A stretch of DNA of 64,000 nt, from assembly GCA_025331565.1 (NCBI GenBank), contig JAFREQ010000227.1:1-64000 (forward strand), given 5' to 3'. Origin of the DNA: Holacanthus passer (taxonomy: Eukaryota > Chordata > Actinopteri > Pomacanthidae). Position 1 is the stretch's first letter, and every line of letters starts with the position of its first letter. Below are positions 50,195 through 62,330 of this stretch, one piece after another. Below the pieces are notes generated by a model. The model saw only the letters and a list, made by a program, of their open reading frames with translations, ran no database searches and was not told where the DNA came from. Position numbers and translations under genes: made by a program.

Positions 50195-50512
50195 CAGACG
50201 AATTTCACATGGTAACACCACTCAACTGTCCCTCAGGCGCCATGTTTTTTTTGCGTCATTACGTTACGTCTGCGCCGTCCAATCATTGGCTGAAGCTGAT
50301 ACCGGAAGTTTGGCGGCGGGACGTTTTCGCAGATCTACAAAAATCCGTAAAGAGCCATTTAAGGATTTCGCATCGATGTCCGGTAATGAAGGTGTTTTAC
50401 AGATCAAATGAGATAAAAGACCACCGTTAAGTGCGGAAGAGGAGTTTTTGCTAAAAAAAACAATTAGCTGTTTGTTAGCTGCTTTTATCGCTAACTTAGA
50501 TTTTAAGTTAAA
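50195..50512. promoter_or_regulatory. shared znf106/churc1 bidirectional promoter
   Basis: A donor at 50195 (minus) ends a probable untranslated first exon of znf106, and the churc1 start codon is at 50513. Between them are CCAATCATTGG (50279-50289, CCAAT boxes facing both ways), ACCGGAAGT (ETS, about 50301-50309) running into TTTGGCGGCGGGA (E2F-like), and GCCATGTTTT (YY1-like, near 50240). No TATA box. This is a typical housekeeping divergent promoter. Start sites are inferred. Confidence 0.55.
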
Positions 50513-51845
50513 ATGTGTAACGGCTGTGTGCAAAAAGAATATCCGGACAGGGTAAGTTGAGCAAACTGTGAGACCCCAGTACTTGTTTTGGTGCTAACTT
50601 AGTATTAGCAATAAGTTACGTTATGTAGTTAGCTTAACTAGCTAACTCATTACTGCTGCTGCTGTCTGTTTAAAGCTCTGGTATAAAAGTATAAAATTCT
50701 GAGAAAAGAGTTGAATGTGATGGTGTCAATATAATTTCCTGCCCAGGGGAACACCTGTCTGGAGGACGGCTCTTACCTGATGAACTACCTGAGCTGTGCC
50801 AGCTGCCATCAGAGGGACTTTGTGCTGATCAGCAATAAAACCACAGAGGATGATGATGGAGAGGAGATAGTCACATATGATCGTTAGTCCCTCTTCTTCT
50901 GCTCCCACTGACTAGCTGTTTTCAGGTGTCACTGAAGTGACACACATCTACCAACCAGATTTTATAAAAACCTCCAGATGACAGTAATAGTAGCTTATGT
51001 ATTTCAGGGGTTATTTTTCCACCCTTTACTTCAATTATACAATTATATTTTAGATAATCAGACAACCTGTTATTTAACATAATATGTGTTGTGTTCAACT
51101 CGTACTGCAGCTGCTTCAACATCTATCTATCTATCTCAACATCTTTAGGATGAACTGGAATATGAAGCCAGGCCTTACTGCCCAGCATCAGTGGTCGATT
51201 TTCTTGTGGCTGATTTGGACCAATGATTTGGACCAATTTCCTGCAGCCACCTTCCAAAATCTTTTTTCATAGCCTTAAAAGAAGGGTGGAGACTGTTACA
51301 CCAGCATATTAATGCAGATGATGTGTGTTGGCCATATAGCGTATTTGGTTTCCTGCCATAAGGGTTTTGTGAAGAAGAGAGAATTACCAGACTCTTTCAT
51401 AGCTTGCCAAAAGTTGGTGGCTAGTGGTAATAATCCCAGCCTTCTGAGGGACTCACCCACAACATGTGTAAAAATAGTGCACTAATAACTAAACCATTTG
51501 TCCTTCCAGATGTTTGTAAAAATTGTGACCATGTCATCGCCAGGCACGAATACACGTTCTCCGTTGTTGATGAATATCAGGTAAAGAATCTGTACATTGG
51601 TTTATTGAGCATAACTAACTCCATTCGTATGTGAGGAAAATATTGCAGCTTTGTAACAGCGCCAAACTTATCTAACACACTAATTTAACAGTATTCATTG
51701 TCAGTTGTTCCCATTGTCAGTCTTTTAGTCTATTCTGTTTTGCTTTGTGCAGGAGTACACTATGCTCTGCATGCTGTGTGGGAAAGCAGAGGACTCCATC
51801 AGTGTGTTGCCAGATGACCCCAGACAGTCTGCGCCTCTCTTCTAG
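50513..51845 (+). CDS. churc1: Churchill domain-containing protein 1
   Basis: Small zinc-binding protein; Churchill was described as a transcriptional regulator in FGF-dependent neural/mesoderm fate choice in chick and frog. Exons: 50513-50551, 50747-50882, 51510-51580, 51753-51845; 112 aa, the same length as human. Zinc-ligand pairs are visible throughout: MCNGCV, LSCASCHQRDF, HVCKNCDHVIARHEYTF, LCMLCGKAEDSIS. The protein ends DDPRQSAPLF. The near-complete identity in the middle and C-terminal part makes the call secure. The first exon holds only 13 codons. The gene is head-to-head with znf106. Confidence 0.96.
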
Positions 51846-52103
51846 GCCTCGAGTTTGCAGGTCATAATTCAGTTTTTAGATCGAGTGTCACCATCATGGA
51901 CGTGCTGCTGACTGCTGGTTTTACAACCTTTTTATCATTCATTTAAAATGTTACACACATCTCTCATTAAGTTCACAATCTTTTAAAGTCTTAGCTGTTT
52001 ATGAACAAATGTATGCTGATATTAGTTGAGTAAGACATATAACTTTATATTGCCTACCATGACAACAACAATCATTATGTATGTCAATTGACAATGTATT
52101 TTA

Positions 52104-52109
52104 AATAAA
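52104..52109 (+). terminator. churc1 polyadenylation signal
   Basis: AATAAA about 260 bp past the churc1 stop codon, in AT-rich sequence. It is the first canonical signal downstream. Confidence 0.6.
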
Positions 52110-52129
52110 CATTTTATACTAGTAAGAAT

Positions 52130-54455
52130 TTCATTACCGTCTGCATTTTACTGCTCAACACATATCTGATGTTTCAAAGTTAGAAAGACAAACCTACCAT
52201 GCAGCTATACAAACGACAAATTACATCTATTTTTCTTATCCAAAAATAGCTGTAATTTGTTTTTTGTAAAAAACAACCCAGAAGTGTATTTATCTGCTTA
52301 TATGGTTCAGTTCAGTTATATTTTGCTGAATAGTATTGCTCAAAGCCATGAACCTGTTGTTTGTTAAGCAGTTAAGAACTTATTTGTGAAGTTGCTTGAG
52401 ATTGAAAGTTCATTCATCCCCTTTGAAATAGTAGCTGATGGAAAAAAAATCACAAGATCAAGAATAAACTTTCAAATCTATATTTGTAAGGCAACATAGA
52501 TGAGTACTCAGACGTTTTGAACATTTCCGACAACTACATTTCCCAACAGGAAAGCTGGAGTACAGCTGCAGAGTGGATCCTGCAGTAAGATTGTTTTTGT
52601 TCATTTAGTTGCTTGTTCTAGTGTCAACATCTGGCCATTTATTGTGGTTTCAGTTTCCTGTGCAGCAGTCATGATTCATAACCTACATATCTGTCATAAT
52701 AGAACCCTTATATCTGATACACCCACTTCCTTATTTACAAACACTGATGAACCTGGTTGATGTGTCAGAAAGCCAGAAGGATGATTAATCTCACTTTTAT
52801 TTAGAGGATTTTAGAGCTAATTTCTGTTAAGATTCAATCTGTCTTTGTGTCCACAAGTTCTTCAACTTCCTGTCAATTGCTGCTGTTAAAACGTGTGGCT
52901 ACATATTGTTCCACAGATGGAGGCTTCATTTCATTGTGGTTGTCATCTGGGACACAACCATTCAGTCACCAGCTTGTCAGCAGTCTCACTTGTGCTTACA
53001 GAGACATCTCAGAAAACAGCTGCTTGGACAGAATCTGACAACCGACTGATCTCAGAGGACATGTTGCAGTCTCTGTTGGTGTGACTTGAGCTTGACTTCA
53101 ATATATAAAATCCACAGCTTCATCAATTCAGCATATTTAGTCAAGGTTTAACTGTCTACTTTGTCCCTTTTGTCTGATCACTGACTGTGCTGCCAAGCTT
53201 GGGACTATTTCTTTTATAGAAACTACTTCTAATAAGATCCATTCCCAACCAACATCTGCAGATTATTCAGAGTAACTGGGACACTGTTGCAATTAAAGTT
53301 GTTTAAATCTCAGTTTCCATTGCTGTGAGTGCCACAAAACGAATTCCATTCAATTGACAACTTAAAACTTGGTCAACTAAAACCAAAACTATCTGTATGG
53401 CTAGGTACCGCTCAGCACGAAGGAGGAAATAGTGAGGAAATTTAGGTGAACTGACATTAATCACAATGAAAACTACAGCATGTGTAGCCAGGAAATAATA
53501 TTTTTGAGATCTGGCATTTATTGAATTTACTTATTTTAATATATATTTAAATTGTGATAAAAAAATAAACTGCAACAACAATGAGACATGATGAAAGTTT
53601 CCATTTATATCGGTTTTCTTCTCTTACCATCTAGATCATGTATGAAATAAAAATGCAGGTTGTTTCCGGTCTACATTATGATGTATTTTGATCAGAAGCA
53701 GTTCGATAAAAATACAGATGTCTTAGCGGATTGTACAAATGAATAATAATAATTAAAAAAAACATTTGCAATGATACTCATGCACTTTTACAATACTTAA
53801 ATATGAGTGCACTTACAGGTACATTCTAATCTGCTGACGCGTTTTGCATGACAAAGATTTTCTAGCAAAGTAAAAGCACAATACTACACTGTGATATGCC
53901 AAATGAGCAATTCATTGTTACATATAATAATTAATCTAGCTGTTTTACAGGAATGAGGTCATTATGGGGCTGCATGCCCTGGTTCTGTACATGAATGCTG
54001 ATGTTGGTATACTGTGTGTGGTGTTATTTACTATTAGTGTTCTTAACATGAGTACATGGTTTCTATTAGTGTATACCACTTTCTTAATGGTACATATCTA
54101 CAATTAGCATCATTTTTACATCCCTCAAGTATTAAACGTTATCTTTTTGGTCTCATATTAGGCCTACATGGAGTGTTAAGAGAGGAGTGAAATGAGAGGT
54201 AAAGAGTTGGCAATCTTAAGGTTTTCTCAACCTTTTTGTTTCAACTGCAGGTATCAAGCCACATTGTCAAGTATTTTGAGAGACACATCCAGTAAATGAA
54301 TAAATAAATAAATACAATTTATCATACATTTTACATTTCATACAGTACATTCCCTTGAGTAAATACCGTATTTACACATGCTATCAGGGACTGGATGTGA
54401 GACAGCCTCTCGCTACAGTTGCACCATCCGGATCAGTCACTTGTGTCAAATACAG
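52130..54455. other. intergenic and probable ttbk2 3' UTR
   Basis: About 2.3 kb between the convergent churc1 and ttbk2 genes. A minus-strand AATAAA at about 53516-53521 may end the ttbk2 transcript, giving a ~0.9 kb 3' UTR. Short open frames near 52850-53080 have no recognisable features. No repeat element with clear ends was seen. Confidence 0.4.
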
Positions 54456-57400
54456 TCATCGATTCACTTTGCCTTTACCCTCGTGGATCAGGCCCCTTCC
54501 CCTGGAGCTGTGGTCCCAGTGACCGAGTCCGGACCTGTCTTGTGGGTGAGCATGGCGAGCAGGAGGGGAGCCGGAGAAGCTAGATGGAGAGCGGCTACGT
54601 CCCTGCAGTGCCCCGCCCTCCCGGAGCTCATGGCGAGAGGGGGAGGAGCTTAGCGAACGCTGCAGGGAGGAGGAGGAGCTGCGAGGGCGAGGGGGAGGGC
54701 TGAAGAGCATCCCGCTGCGGTCCTGCATCAGCTGAGTCAGACTGGCCAGGAAGTCTGCATCACTAGTGCTGCTGGCTCTCACTCTAAGCCGCCGTCGTCT
54801 GGAGAAAAGGACATAAAACAGTGGGATTACGTTGCGTTCTGTATGATGGTTCTTCCAGCTCTACATTAAAGTTATATTCCATTAGATTTTGATTAAATGA
54901 CACCCTGTTCTGATATTTAATGTCAGCATTTTCTCAGCAATACCCATTTAATTCATTGTTGGTGGTGGACTCCATTCCTCCACTGGATTCAAATTGCCTT
55001 ACACAGAAGGGATTCACAGGAAACAACGCAGCATGTAATCTAGTGTTACCGTTTTCTGTTACTCCACTAAAGCACGGTAATAGCTCCTATTACTGTGTCC
55101 TACTGTTGTGTACAGATTGCAGTTGCTTGTACATGATGGGAAAAGGCCAACTACAGACTGACATCTTTATTAAACCAAAGCAAGTTTGTTTGGATGCACT
55201 GTAAAAAGACATGAAGTTGCTCTTCTGTTGAGTATTTGCTGTAGTATTAAACCACACTTGCTGAAACCACAAGTAACCACAGGAGTCGCCAAATCAACCA
55301 GGACTGAAATCTTAAGGATTATAACTTTACATATTTACCAACTAACAAAAAGAGATAAATGAGGATCTGTGATCATTTCAGAATATTGGTTGTACCTGTT
55401 GTCCACACACGGGCGGATGGGTGGCTTCCCAGGAGGTGGTCGGGGCAGAAACCTGCTTGTCAGTTGCTCGGGTATGAAGGTGGCGCTCACAGGACGTGGG
55501 ATCTTACTTTTACTACCTGAAGAGGAGGACAGAGAGAGAGGGTCTTCTCCACCACAGTCGGACCTGGAGCCTCGCTCTGAGGACAGTCTGTCCCTCGGCA
55601 AAGCGCAGGGCAGGTTGTCACAGGACAGAGATGGAGAAGGTGAGTGGGTGGGGGAGCCGGGGACTGGACTGCTCCAGCGGTGACGCCTCTCCATGTTGAG
55701 GTCCCTGCTCGGGGAGTCCAGGAGGGCGCTGGGATCACGGACTGGGATTCGACTCAATCTCGGGGACGAGGGAGAGTCTCTCCGCCTGAGCAGAGCTGGG
55801 GGTGGAGAGGAGGAGACGGTGACGGTGCTCTCCATGGCGCCTCCTACTGTGTCAGCTTGAGGCTGCTGATTGGGCTCTGAGGAGCGATCGGGCAGACCAG
55901 AGTCACTCTCTGGGTCTCTGTCGTTTGTCAGATGAGCAGTGGGGCCTTTGGCTGGGCTTGGCACTGGAACTAACTCCAACCTCCCTCCATCCTTCAAGAT
56001 TTCCTCTGGACCTTTGTCAGATTTTCCAGATGGTGCCTCTAGTGGTATTGCATCACTCCTCTCCTGTACTGGGGACTGTGGCGCACAGCTGGAAGACTGA
56101 GAAGAGTTTAATGAATGTTAGAGGATAGAATGTTTTTCGAATATTTTACATAAACTCTTTAATAAATTCCATCCTATTTTTAGCTACAATTCTGAAAGAA
56201 AAAAGCATGTCGAAATATTCAAATCTCATATGTTTATCTAAGTCATAAAATGTATCCTATAAAACTAGCTCAATCTATTGTATTAGTGTTTATACTTGAT
56301 TTTATTTTGTTGTCAGTAGTGGTGTAGCCACTCTGTCAACAGTTGGTTGACAATTCTGTTGTTTTTTTTCCATACTTTTCAGTATTTTTGCAATACTTAT
56401 ATACTGTTGTACTCCAGCTTATATCCATATATCAATGACATCTTTTCATATGAATGTGTACTGTACATTTTTCTCATTTATGGTCCACACTACATGATTG
56501 TTTTACCAGCTGATGTACAACAAATTTCATTAGTTCATTCAGTTCATGCACAGCAAAATGCTTGGTCACCCCTACCTGGTCCATCTGGGGTCTTCCCATA
56601 ATGACTGAGGGCATCTGTCCCAGCATCCCTGGAAGCCTCCTGTGGCCCAGTAGCCACGTGCCGGGCATGGACATCTGCGACAGGACAGGACTGCTCGGCA
56701 CTGCTGTGGACTGGCCGTCCTGTGGCTCAGAGGACTGGTTCTCTGTCTCAGCAGGCGTGTGAATCCCAGGCTTGTCCTCATGTGGGGCTTCACCTGGAGG
56801 CTTGGTGGCTCCAGAACCACTGCCCTGCTCCAGCTCTAGCATCACCCACTCCTGAGAGTCTCCCTCCTGTGGAACCGGACTGAGGTTTACGGCCACAAAG
56901 CCGCTGCTCGCTGCGCCCTCCTCTTGGTCGGGGGTTGCTGTGCCAGAGTGTTCCTCGTTGCAGGAGGGCGTCTGCTGCCCGTGTCCCCTCTCAGGAATGG
57001 ATTTCTCTCCGACTTGAGAAAGGACAGGACGCTGTTTGCCCAAGCTGGAAAAACATATTGTACATGTTATGGTGAGTCTGTTTCCCCAAATGTTCATTTT
57101 TACAAGTTGTCACAAGTGTATCTAAATTTGGTGTGTGTTAAGTACTAACTAGGCCTCAAGGAAGCGTTCGATGGTGGGCTTGGGTTCAGGTGCGAGTCTC
57201 TTCTCAAATGCCAAGCTCTGACTGTGTCTCATCCTCCGGAGCAGTGGCGCAGCCCGGTCCAAGAACATGGTCTCTGATCGCACCCGTCTGGGAGAGCTCT
57301 GCATGGAGCCAGTGTTGGGGCTCTGGTTTCCCTGGTTCTGACTGTGTTCATCCTCACTCACCACCTGAGAAGAATATATGACAACAAGGCTCAAAAATAC

Positions 57401-60400
57401 TACATGTGTTATAGTAAAAAAAAGTAAATGCAGTGTTGGAGAGATTTGAGATAAACTTTACACCTCACTGCACAGGAAGAGAAGCATTACATGAGAGTAA
57501 TATCACAGCAGTAAGTAAGTGGTGACAGTGAACTACATTGACCCTACCTTCCTGATCATCGGCTGGGCATGTTTATGGTTTCGGTTGCGGTCCATCTCTT
57601 CCCATACGTCTCCACCAGGGGTGGTCGGCGTGGGGATGGGGGGGCAGTTGTCAGCGTCACTGAGGCGCTCCCCTTGCAGGACATCCTCTGTGTTCTCCCT
57701 CTGCAGCTCGCCCGGCAGCACTGAAGCATTGGCCATGCTGTGGAGGAGAGGGAAGGTCACCCTGCAGCTCATTTCCACAGAACAATTTAGAGCAGCCATT
57801 TCTCAGGGATCTGACTGTGCGGATTTCTAGTCTAAAAAAAGCTGCAGCTATATATTTGAACTCATGTTCGACAGAGTGTGAAGAAAGTTTGAACAGCACA
57901 AGTGAAACTTCGACAATGAGCCTACAGCAATTAACAGAAAAAACAGGTATATGTCAAAAGTGACAGAGCGTTCTTTGGCTGTAAATACCCTAAGTAGGCT
58001 GGTGTGAGGCGAGTGAGCTGCTGAGCAGTGGTTGCTGCGGCAGTGATGGTCAGCATATCCTCGGAGTCACATTTCTCCCAGTCGTACGGGTCATTCTCCA
58101 GCACGTTGTGGCTCTTCATAGCATTCTCAAACACTGACATCAGGAGCTGTCACAAAGAAACCAAAGGTGTCAGCGTTTGGCACCTGGAGAGGAATGAACA
58201 GTGCATGCAAAATATGCCAAACTTGAGATGGCCAACCTGATAGTCTGGCTTAGTGAAGTAGTCTAAGGTCAAGATGTGGTCCAGAAAAGTACTAAACTCT
58301 GAGGGAAGGTGCTTAAGCATGAGTCGATGGTCATATGTCTCCTTTAGATTTCCTACTTGTTCCTGAAAGCAGAGAGAGAAGAAAAATAAGAGTTTGGATG
58401 GACACACATACTGTGAATTACACATCTATATTGACTAAACACATATAGGCACATACTTTGTCTTTAATTTTTCTCCAGGGCAGCTGACCAACCATGAATT
58501 CAACCAACATGTAGAAGAGGGACCACAGGTCATCATGACGGCCCATTTCCTACAGATTAAGATACACAAGTGTGAGTTATTTCAACAGTAAAATAAATAT
58601 AAATAAAAAAATATGCTTTTGGTGTTTGCTCACCTTATTCTTATGAGCATTGATTGAAGCATATCGCACAGTTCCTCTGAAGCCTGCCACAGGACGAGGC
58701 TGAAAGAGAACAAGGATATAATATCATGACCATATAGTTACATGGAAACAGACGTAACATAATGTTTGTCTTTTACAACTTTATGAGTTCTAAATAGCCT
58801 TCTGTGGTATCTATGAGTACTATGTTAAAGACAAATGGAGTTACTTTGTTAGTCTTAATAACATTTCTGGGGCAACCTTAAACCTTTTTTTGTAATGGTC
58901 ACACATTGATGTCACATGAGGGTCATTAAGGTCACACAGGGGTCATGTGAAAGCTGTCAGAGTGACATGAATTAAAATTTTATTTGGTGTGAAATTTTAC
59001 TGATAGGCCCAAAATTGTACATCTGCACAGCATCATAAAGCCATTCTTAGTATTTTTCTATAAAAGCAAGCATTAATATAATTATTCTAATTTCTCCAGG
59101 ATCCATTTTGTAATGATACTTTATTGATTAAACCCATCACAACAATTGACATACTAAGCATTAAAAGGATAATGAGGATAAGTAACTCGTAGCATTTATG
59201 ATTAAAAAAGCCCAAACAGTGCTTTGAGGAAGTTGGCACAGAGTACTTACTGGACGGACTTCCTGGCTGGAGTTGGTAAACTGGCGAGCCAAGCCGAAAT
59301 CAAGCATATAGCAGCATCTGCAGGTACTGGCTAGTCTTCCCATCGCAAAGTTAGACTGCAGGTTTAACAACACAGACAAACACAAGACAGTTCAATTTAA
59401 AGGGTGAACCGACTGTCATACAGCCGCTCAGTTAATACACATACATGTTCAGGTCAACTTACAGGCTTAATGTCACGATGCAGGAAGCCTACAGAGTGGA
59501 TGCTTTCAATGGCTTCTAAAATCTGTTTGCCAAGTCTCAAAGTTGTGGAGACGGAGAAGGTGCCGCGGGTCATGGTCCTGCGTAAATCTGCCAGATTCCT
59601 CCCCTTCAAACAGGAAATCGGTGTTGCATGTCATATTCATGATGCAGAGTGATTTGGTGTCAGCAGGGAACAAAGTACATGACTAGCATCGACTGATAAA
59701 GATCCTACCTGGAGTTCCATCACCACATAGTTAAAACGATCATTTCGGCCACAGCCCACAAAGCGACACACGTGGTCTTTGCCTGTCAAACAGTAGATAT
59801 TTATGTGAATAGGTAGATTGGTTGATCACTGCTGTGCATAATAGACAAAATTTCTATTCCTTGTATTCCACTAATTAGATGGTGGTTCGATCCCTGGTTT
59901 CTTCAGTCTGCATGGTGAAGTGTCTTTGGACAAGATACTAAACCCCTGTATTGTTCCAACAGCTGTGTTATTAGTGTGTGAATGTGGCATGTGTTTTAAA
60001 GCGCTCTGAATCGGTAGACTAGAAAAAGCAGGCTATAAATGCGGTTAATTTACCATTTAAACGCCTCCGTCTTCACCTAATGTGAATGTGTTTTGAGGTG
60101 TTAAAAAGAACTGCTACTTATATCATAAAAATGAATATGATTTCACTCAACAAAACATTATGTGAAATGTTTAATAGGTATATGTTTGAGTTGGATTATT
60201 GCTAGGATGTCATCTTCTAACTAAATTGACCAAATGATCTGGGGTTAAACCATATGTGAAACTGTGTTACTCAGTCATTCTCTGGAAGTTTCAGTTATCA
60301 CTCACCCTGAAGCTTCTTCAACACAGCCACCTCCATCTTCAGCACCTGTTTGGGTTGTTGAGCAGACTCCACCTTTAAGGCAACAGTGGCCTGGCTCAAC

Positions 60401-60626
60401 TGATCCAGAACCTCGTAGATCTCCCCAAACCCTCCTCCACCTATCTTCCTTGCCTGAAAAGAAGGAGGAGTATTCATTGTCAATCAAAAGCATGATTGTG
60501 GAGAAAACATTTATCATTTCATCATTTTAATTTTGTGATTTCTCTTTCTTCACTCACCACTTTCCATCTGTCTCTGACCACGTCTGCCACTGACAGGATG
60601 TCTGTGTGCTCTCCAGCCCCACTCAT
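54456..60626 (-). CDS. ttbk2: tau tubulin kinase 2
   Basis: CK1-like kinase that phosphorylates tau/tubulin and triggers cilium assembly at the mother centriole. Exons: 60558-60626, 60306-60453, 59709-59782, 59463-59603, 59251-59355, 58634-58699, 58457-58549, 58237-58362, 57989-58146, 57548-57737, 57150-57364, 56576-57044, 55396-56096, 54456-54798; 965 aa (human ~1244). Kinase motifs: IGGGGFGEIY (Gly loop), VALKVES (Lys), LHRDIKPSNFAM (catalytic loop), MLDFGLARQF (DFG). The tail favours TTBK2 over TTBK1: LTRLTPAYLG, LAFEKRLAPEPKPTIERFLEA, and PRPPPGKPPIRP. Two SxIP microtubule-tip motifs for EB proteins, SRIP and SKIP, are in exon 13, and the C terminus is Ser/Arg-rich. One linker stretch (ENTEDVLQGERLSD) is TTBK1-like. 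The start Met matches the family (MSGxGE). Paralogue a or b not resolved. Confidence 0.94.
59880..60058. repeat. dispersed fish repeat with a tRNA-like B box
   Basis: Contains GGTTCGATCCCTGG, TCTGCATGGTGAAGTGTCTTTGGACAAGATACTAAACCCC and AAAGCGCTCTGAATCGGTAGACTAGAAAAAGCAGGCTATAAATGC, ending TTTACCATTT. This order is typical of an abundant teleost repeat. GGTTCGATCC at 59884-59893 fits the RNA polymerase III B-box consensus, but I see no A box upstream. In ttbk2 intron 2. Confidence 0.65.
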
Positions 60627-61085
60627 CCTGAGTGCTCTCAGCTACAGCCTGCAGCTGGCATCAGTGACCCGAGCCCCTCACTGGAAACAGGGAGCGGATT
60701 TAAAATTCACTTTCAGCTTGGCAATCACTGCACACTGCATGCTAAAGATGGCAAGATGAACCTTTAGTTTTTTTCTGATCGTACATCTTATACATTTAAA
60801 CGTCAACAAAGGTTAGCTACGCCTCACGTCTCCAAGGTTCATCTAAGACGCTTGATGGTCACCTACAGATAGCAGCTAGCATTATCTGGTTTGATTGAAT
60901 CAGTGCCAAAACACATCTACGACTAGCACAGCTGCAATCAGTGCTCATAAACGGCCATAATAAAGCTGTCGTTTGAGAGGATTAGCCGCTAGGAGGCTAA
61001 TCTAGCTAGAAGACGATGCTCAATGCGGCGCCTGTAAACAAGCTAACTAGCATATTTACTAAAGATAACCTCTCTGACCTCTTAC

Positions 61086-61310
61086 CTGGCTTCGCTGCAC
61101 CACTGCGATCCCGAATAGTGTGTAAAATCCAAACAGTTCCCATTCTCCCAGTTTGTTCTCAATAAGCCAGGTCATTGCAAGAAGCTGCTTATTTCACAAA
61201 TGAGATAACAGCCACAGTTAGCCAGCTAGCCTGCTAACGGATGGTGACTGATGCCCGGTGCGCTCTCTCATAGTGACGTCACAGCGCTGCTCTCTCCTCA
61301 TTGGTTCGCA
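61086..61310 (-). promoter_or_regulatory. ttbk2 promoter and 5' exon
   Basis: On the minus strand a CCAAT box (ATTGG on plus, 61300-61304) and a perfect CRE palindrome TGACGTCA (61274-61281) lie upstream of a GC-rich leader. That leader ends at a GTAAG donor directly after 61086. No TATA box is present. The leader contains an open frame from 61175 to the donor (see findings). Transcription start is inferred to be near 61230. Confidence 0.5.
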
Positions 61311-61571
61311 AACTCCTGCATCCCTGAAACACTGTGGAGCAAAACAACACATGCAAATCAAAGAGTGAACAAAATGTGATCCACAATAATGCAATGGACA
61401 ATGAACACTGCACCACTGCAGACTGATCGGTGATGGTGGATGGAAGTTCCCAGCCTGGACCACATTGTCCCCTTCCACACCTTGATACACCTGAGAGGAA
61501 ACTAGTCAGCAGTATGATATTATATTTCAAGCTAAATGCAATTAACACTGAGCAATGACTGAAAGACAACC

Positions 61572-61672
61572 TTTCCACATTTAGGAGTAGGCTTCAAACC
61601 TTCCTCTTTGATAAAGCTTATAGTTAGGGCTGGCTCAGGTGAGTCCTGAAACAGCCCTTAGTTATGCTGCTA

Positions 61673-61709
<37 letters not shown>

Positions 61710-61720
61710 GGATGTTACAA
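61572..61720 (+). mobile_element. 3' end fragment of a LINE with (ATT)n tail
   Basis: Reads ACCTTTCCACATTTAGGAGTAGGCTTCAAACCTTCCTCTTTGATAAAGCTTATAGTTAGGGCTGGCTCAGGTGA, coding for RLQTFLFDKAYS-like residues at the C-terminal end of a fish LINE ORF2, then GTTATGCTGCTATA. It passes into a perfect ATT tract at 61673-61709. A 5'-truncated insertion is the simplest reading. Confidence 0.6.
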
Positions 61721-62330
61721 AGTTACAAAGTTAGTTAAAAAGAAAAAGTTACTGTAAATTGTTAAGAGTTCATTTATGTGCAATCGAGCCTTTGCACAGG
61801 GTCCAGAATTTTATGCTACGTCAATGTTTGTGGCAACTGTGGACAAATACTGTAGATCATTGGCGTTATATTTATTTTCTGGGAATACAGGGACCTCAAT
61901 TGCAGATTATATTTTATGATTTAAAGTTACACAGTGCATTTTTACAGGGTTGAAAACTTTTGAGATCAAGAAAATGAAATGCAAAAAATAATATAAATAC
62001 ATAAAAATATATAAATAAAAAATGAAGATGAATGAATAAATAAACACACAGATTTAACCATTTTTGCCATCAGAATAAAATTCCTGGCAAAGAAGAGAAC
62101 ACTCAGCTTTCAAACTAGAAAAACTCTAAGTAAAATATTTTATGAAAAATAAAATGGATGACGTGAATGAATTAAACAAGGAAAAATATCCAAACTAATA
62201 AAACATTGTCATCAAATTTAAAGGTCTCTTCTAAATTATCTGGGTGGGTGAAAGGGGGGCCTGTTTGGACTCCAGTATTTCTGCCTACAGCCCTGCTACC
62301 GCCCACAACAAACTGTTTCCGCGTGACGAG
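61720..62330. other. AT-rich spacer
   Basis: About 600 bp of AT-rich sequence between the LINE fragment and the CpG-rich promoter region to the right. No gene or RNA feature is seen. Confidence 0.5.

Noticed and set aside
52847..53084. Short plus-strand frames between churc1 and ttbk2
   Set aside because: About 60 codons, no domain, no splice or promoter context.
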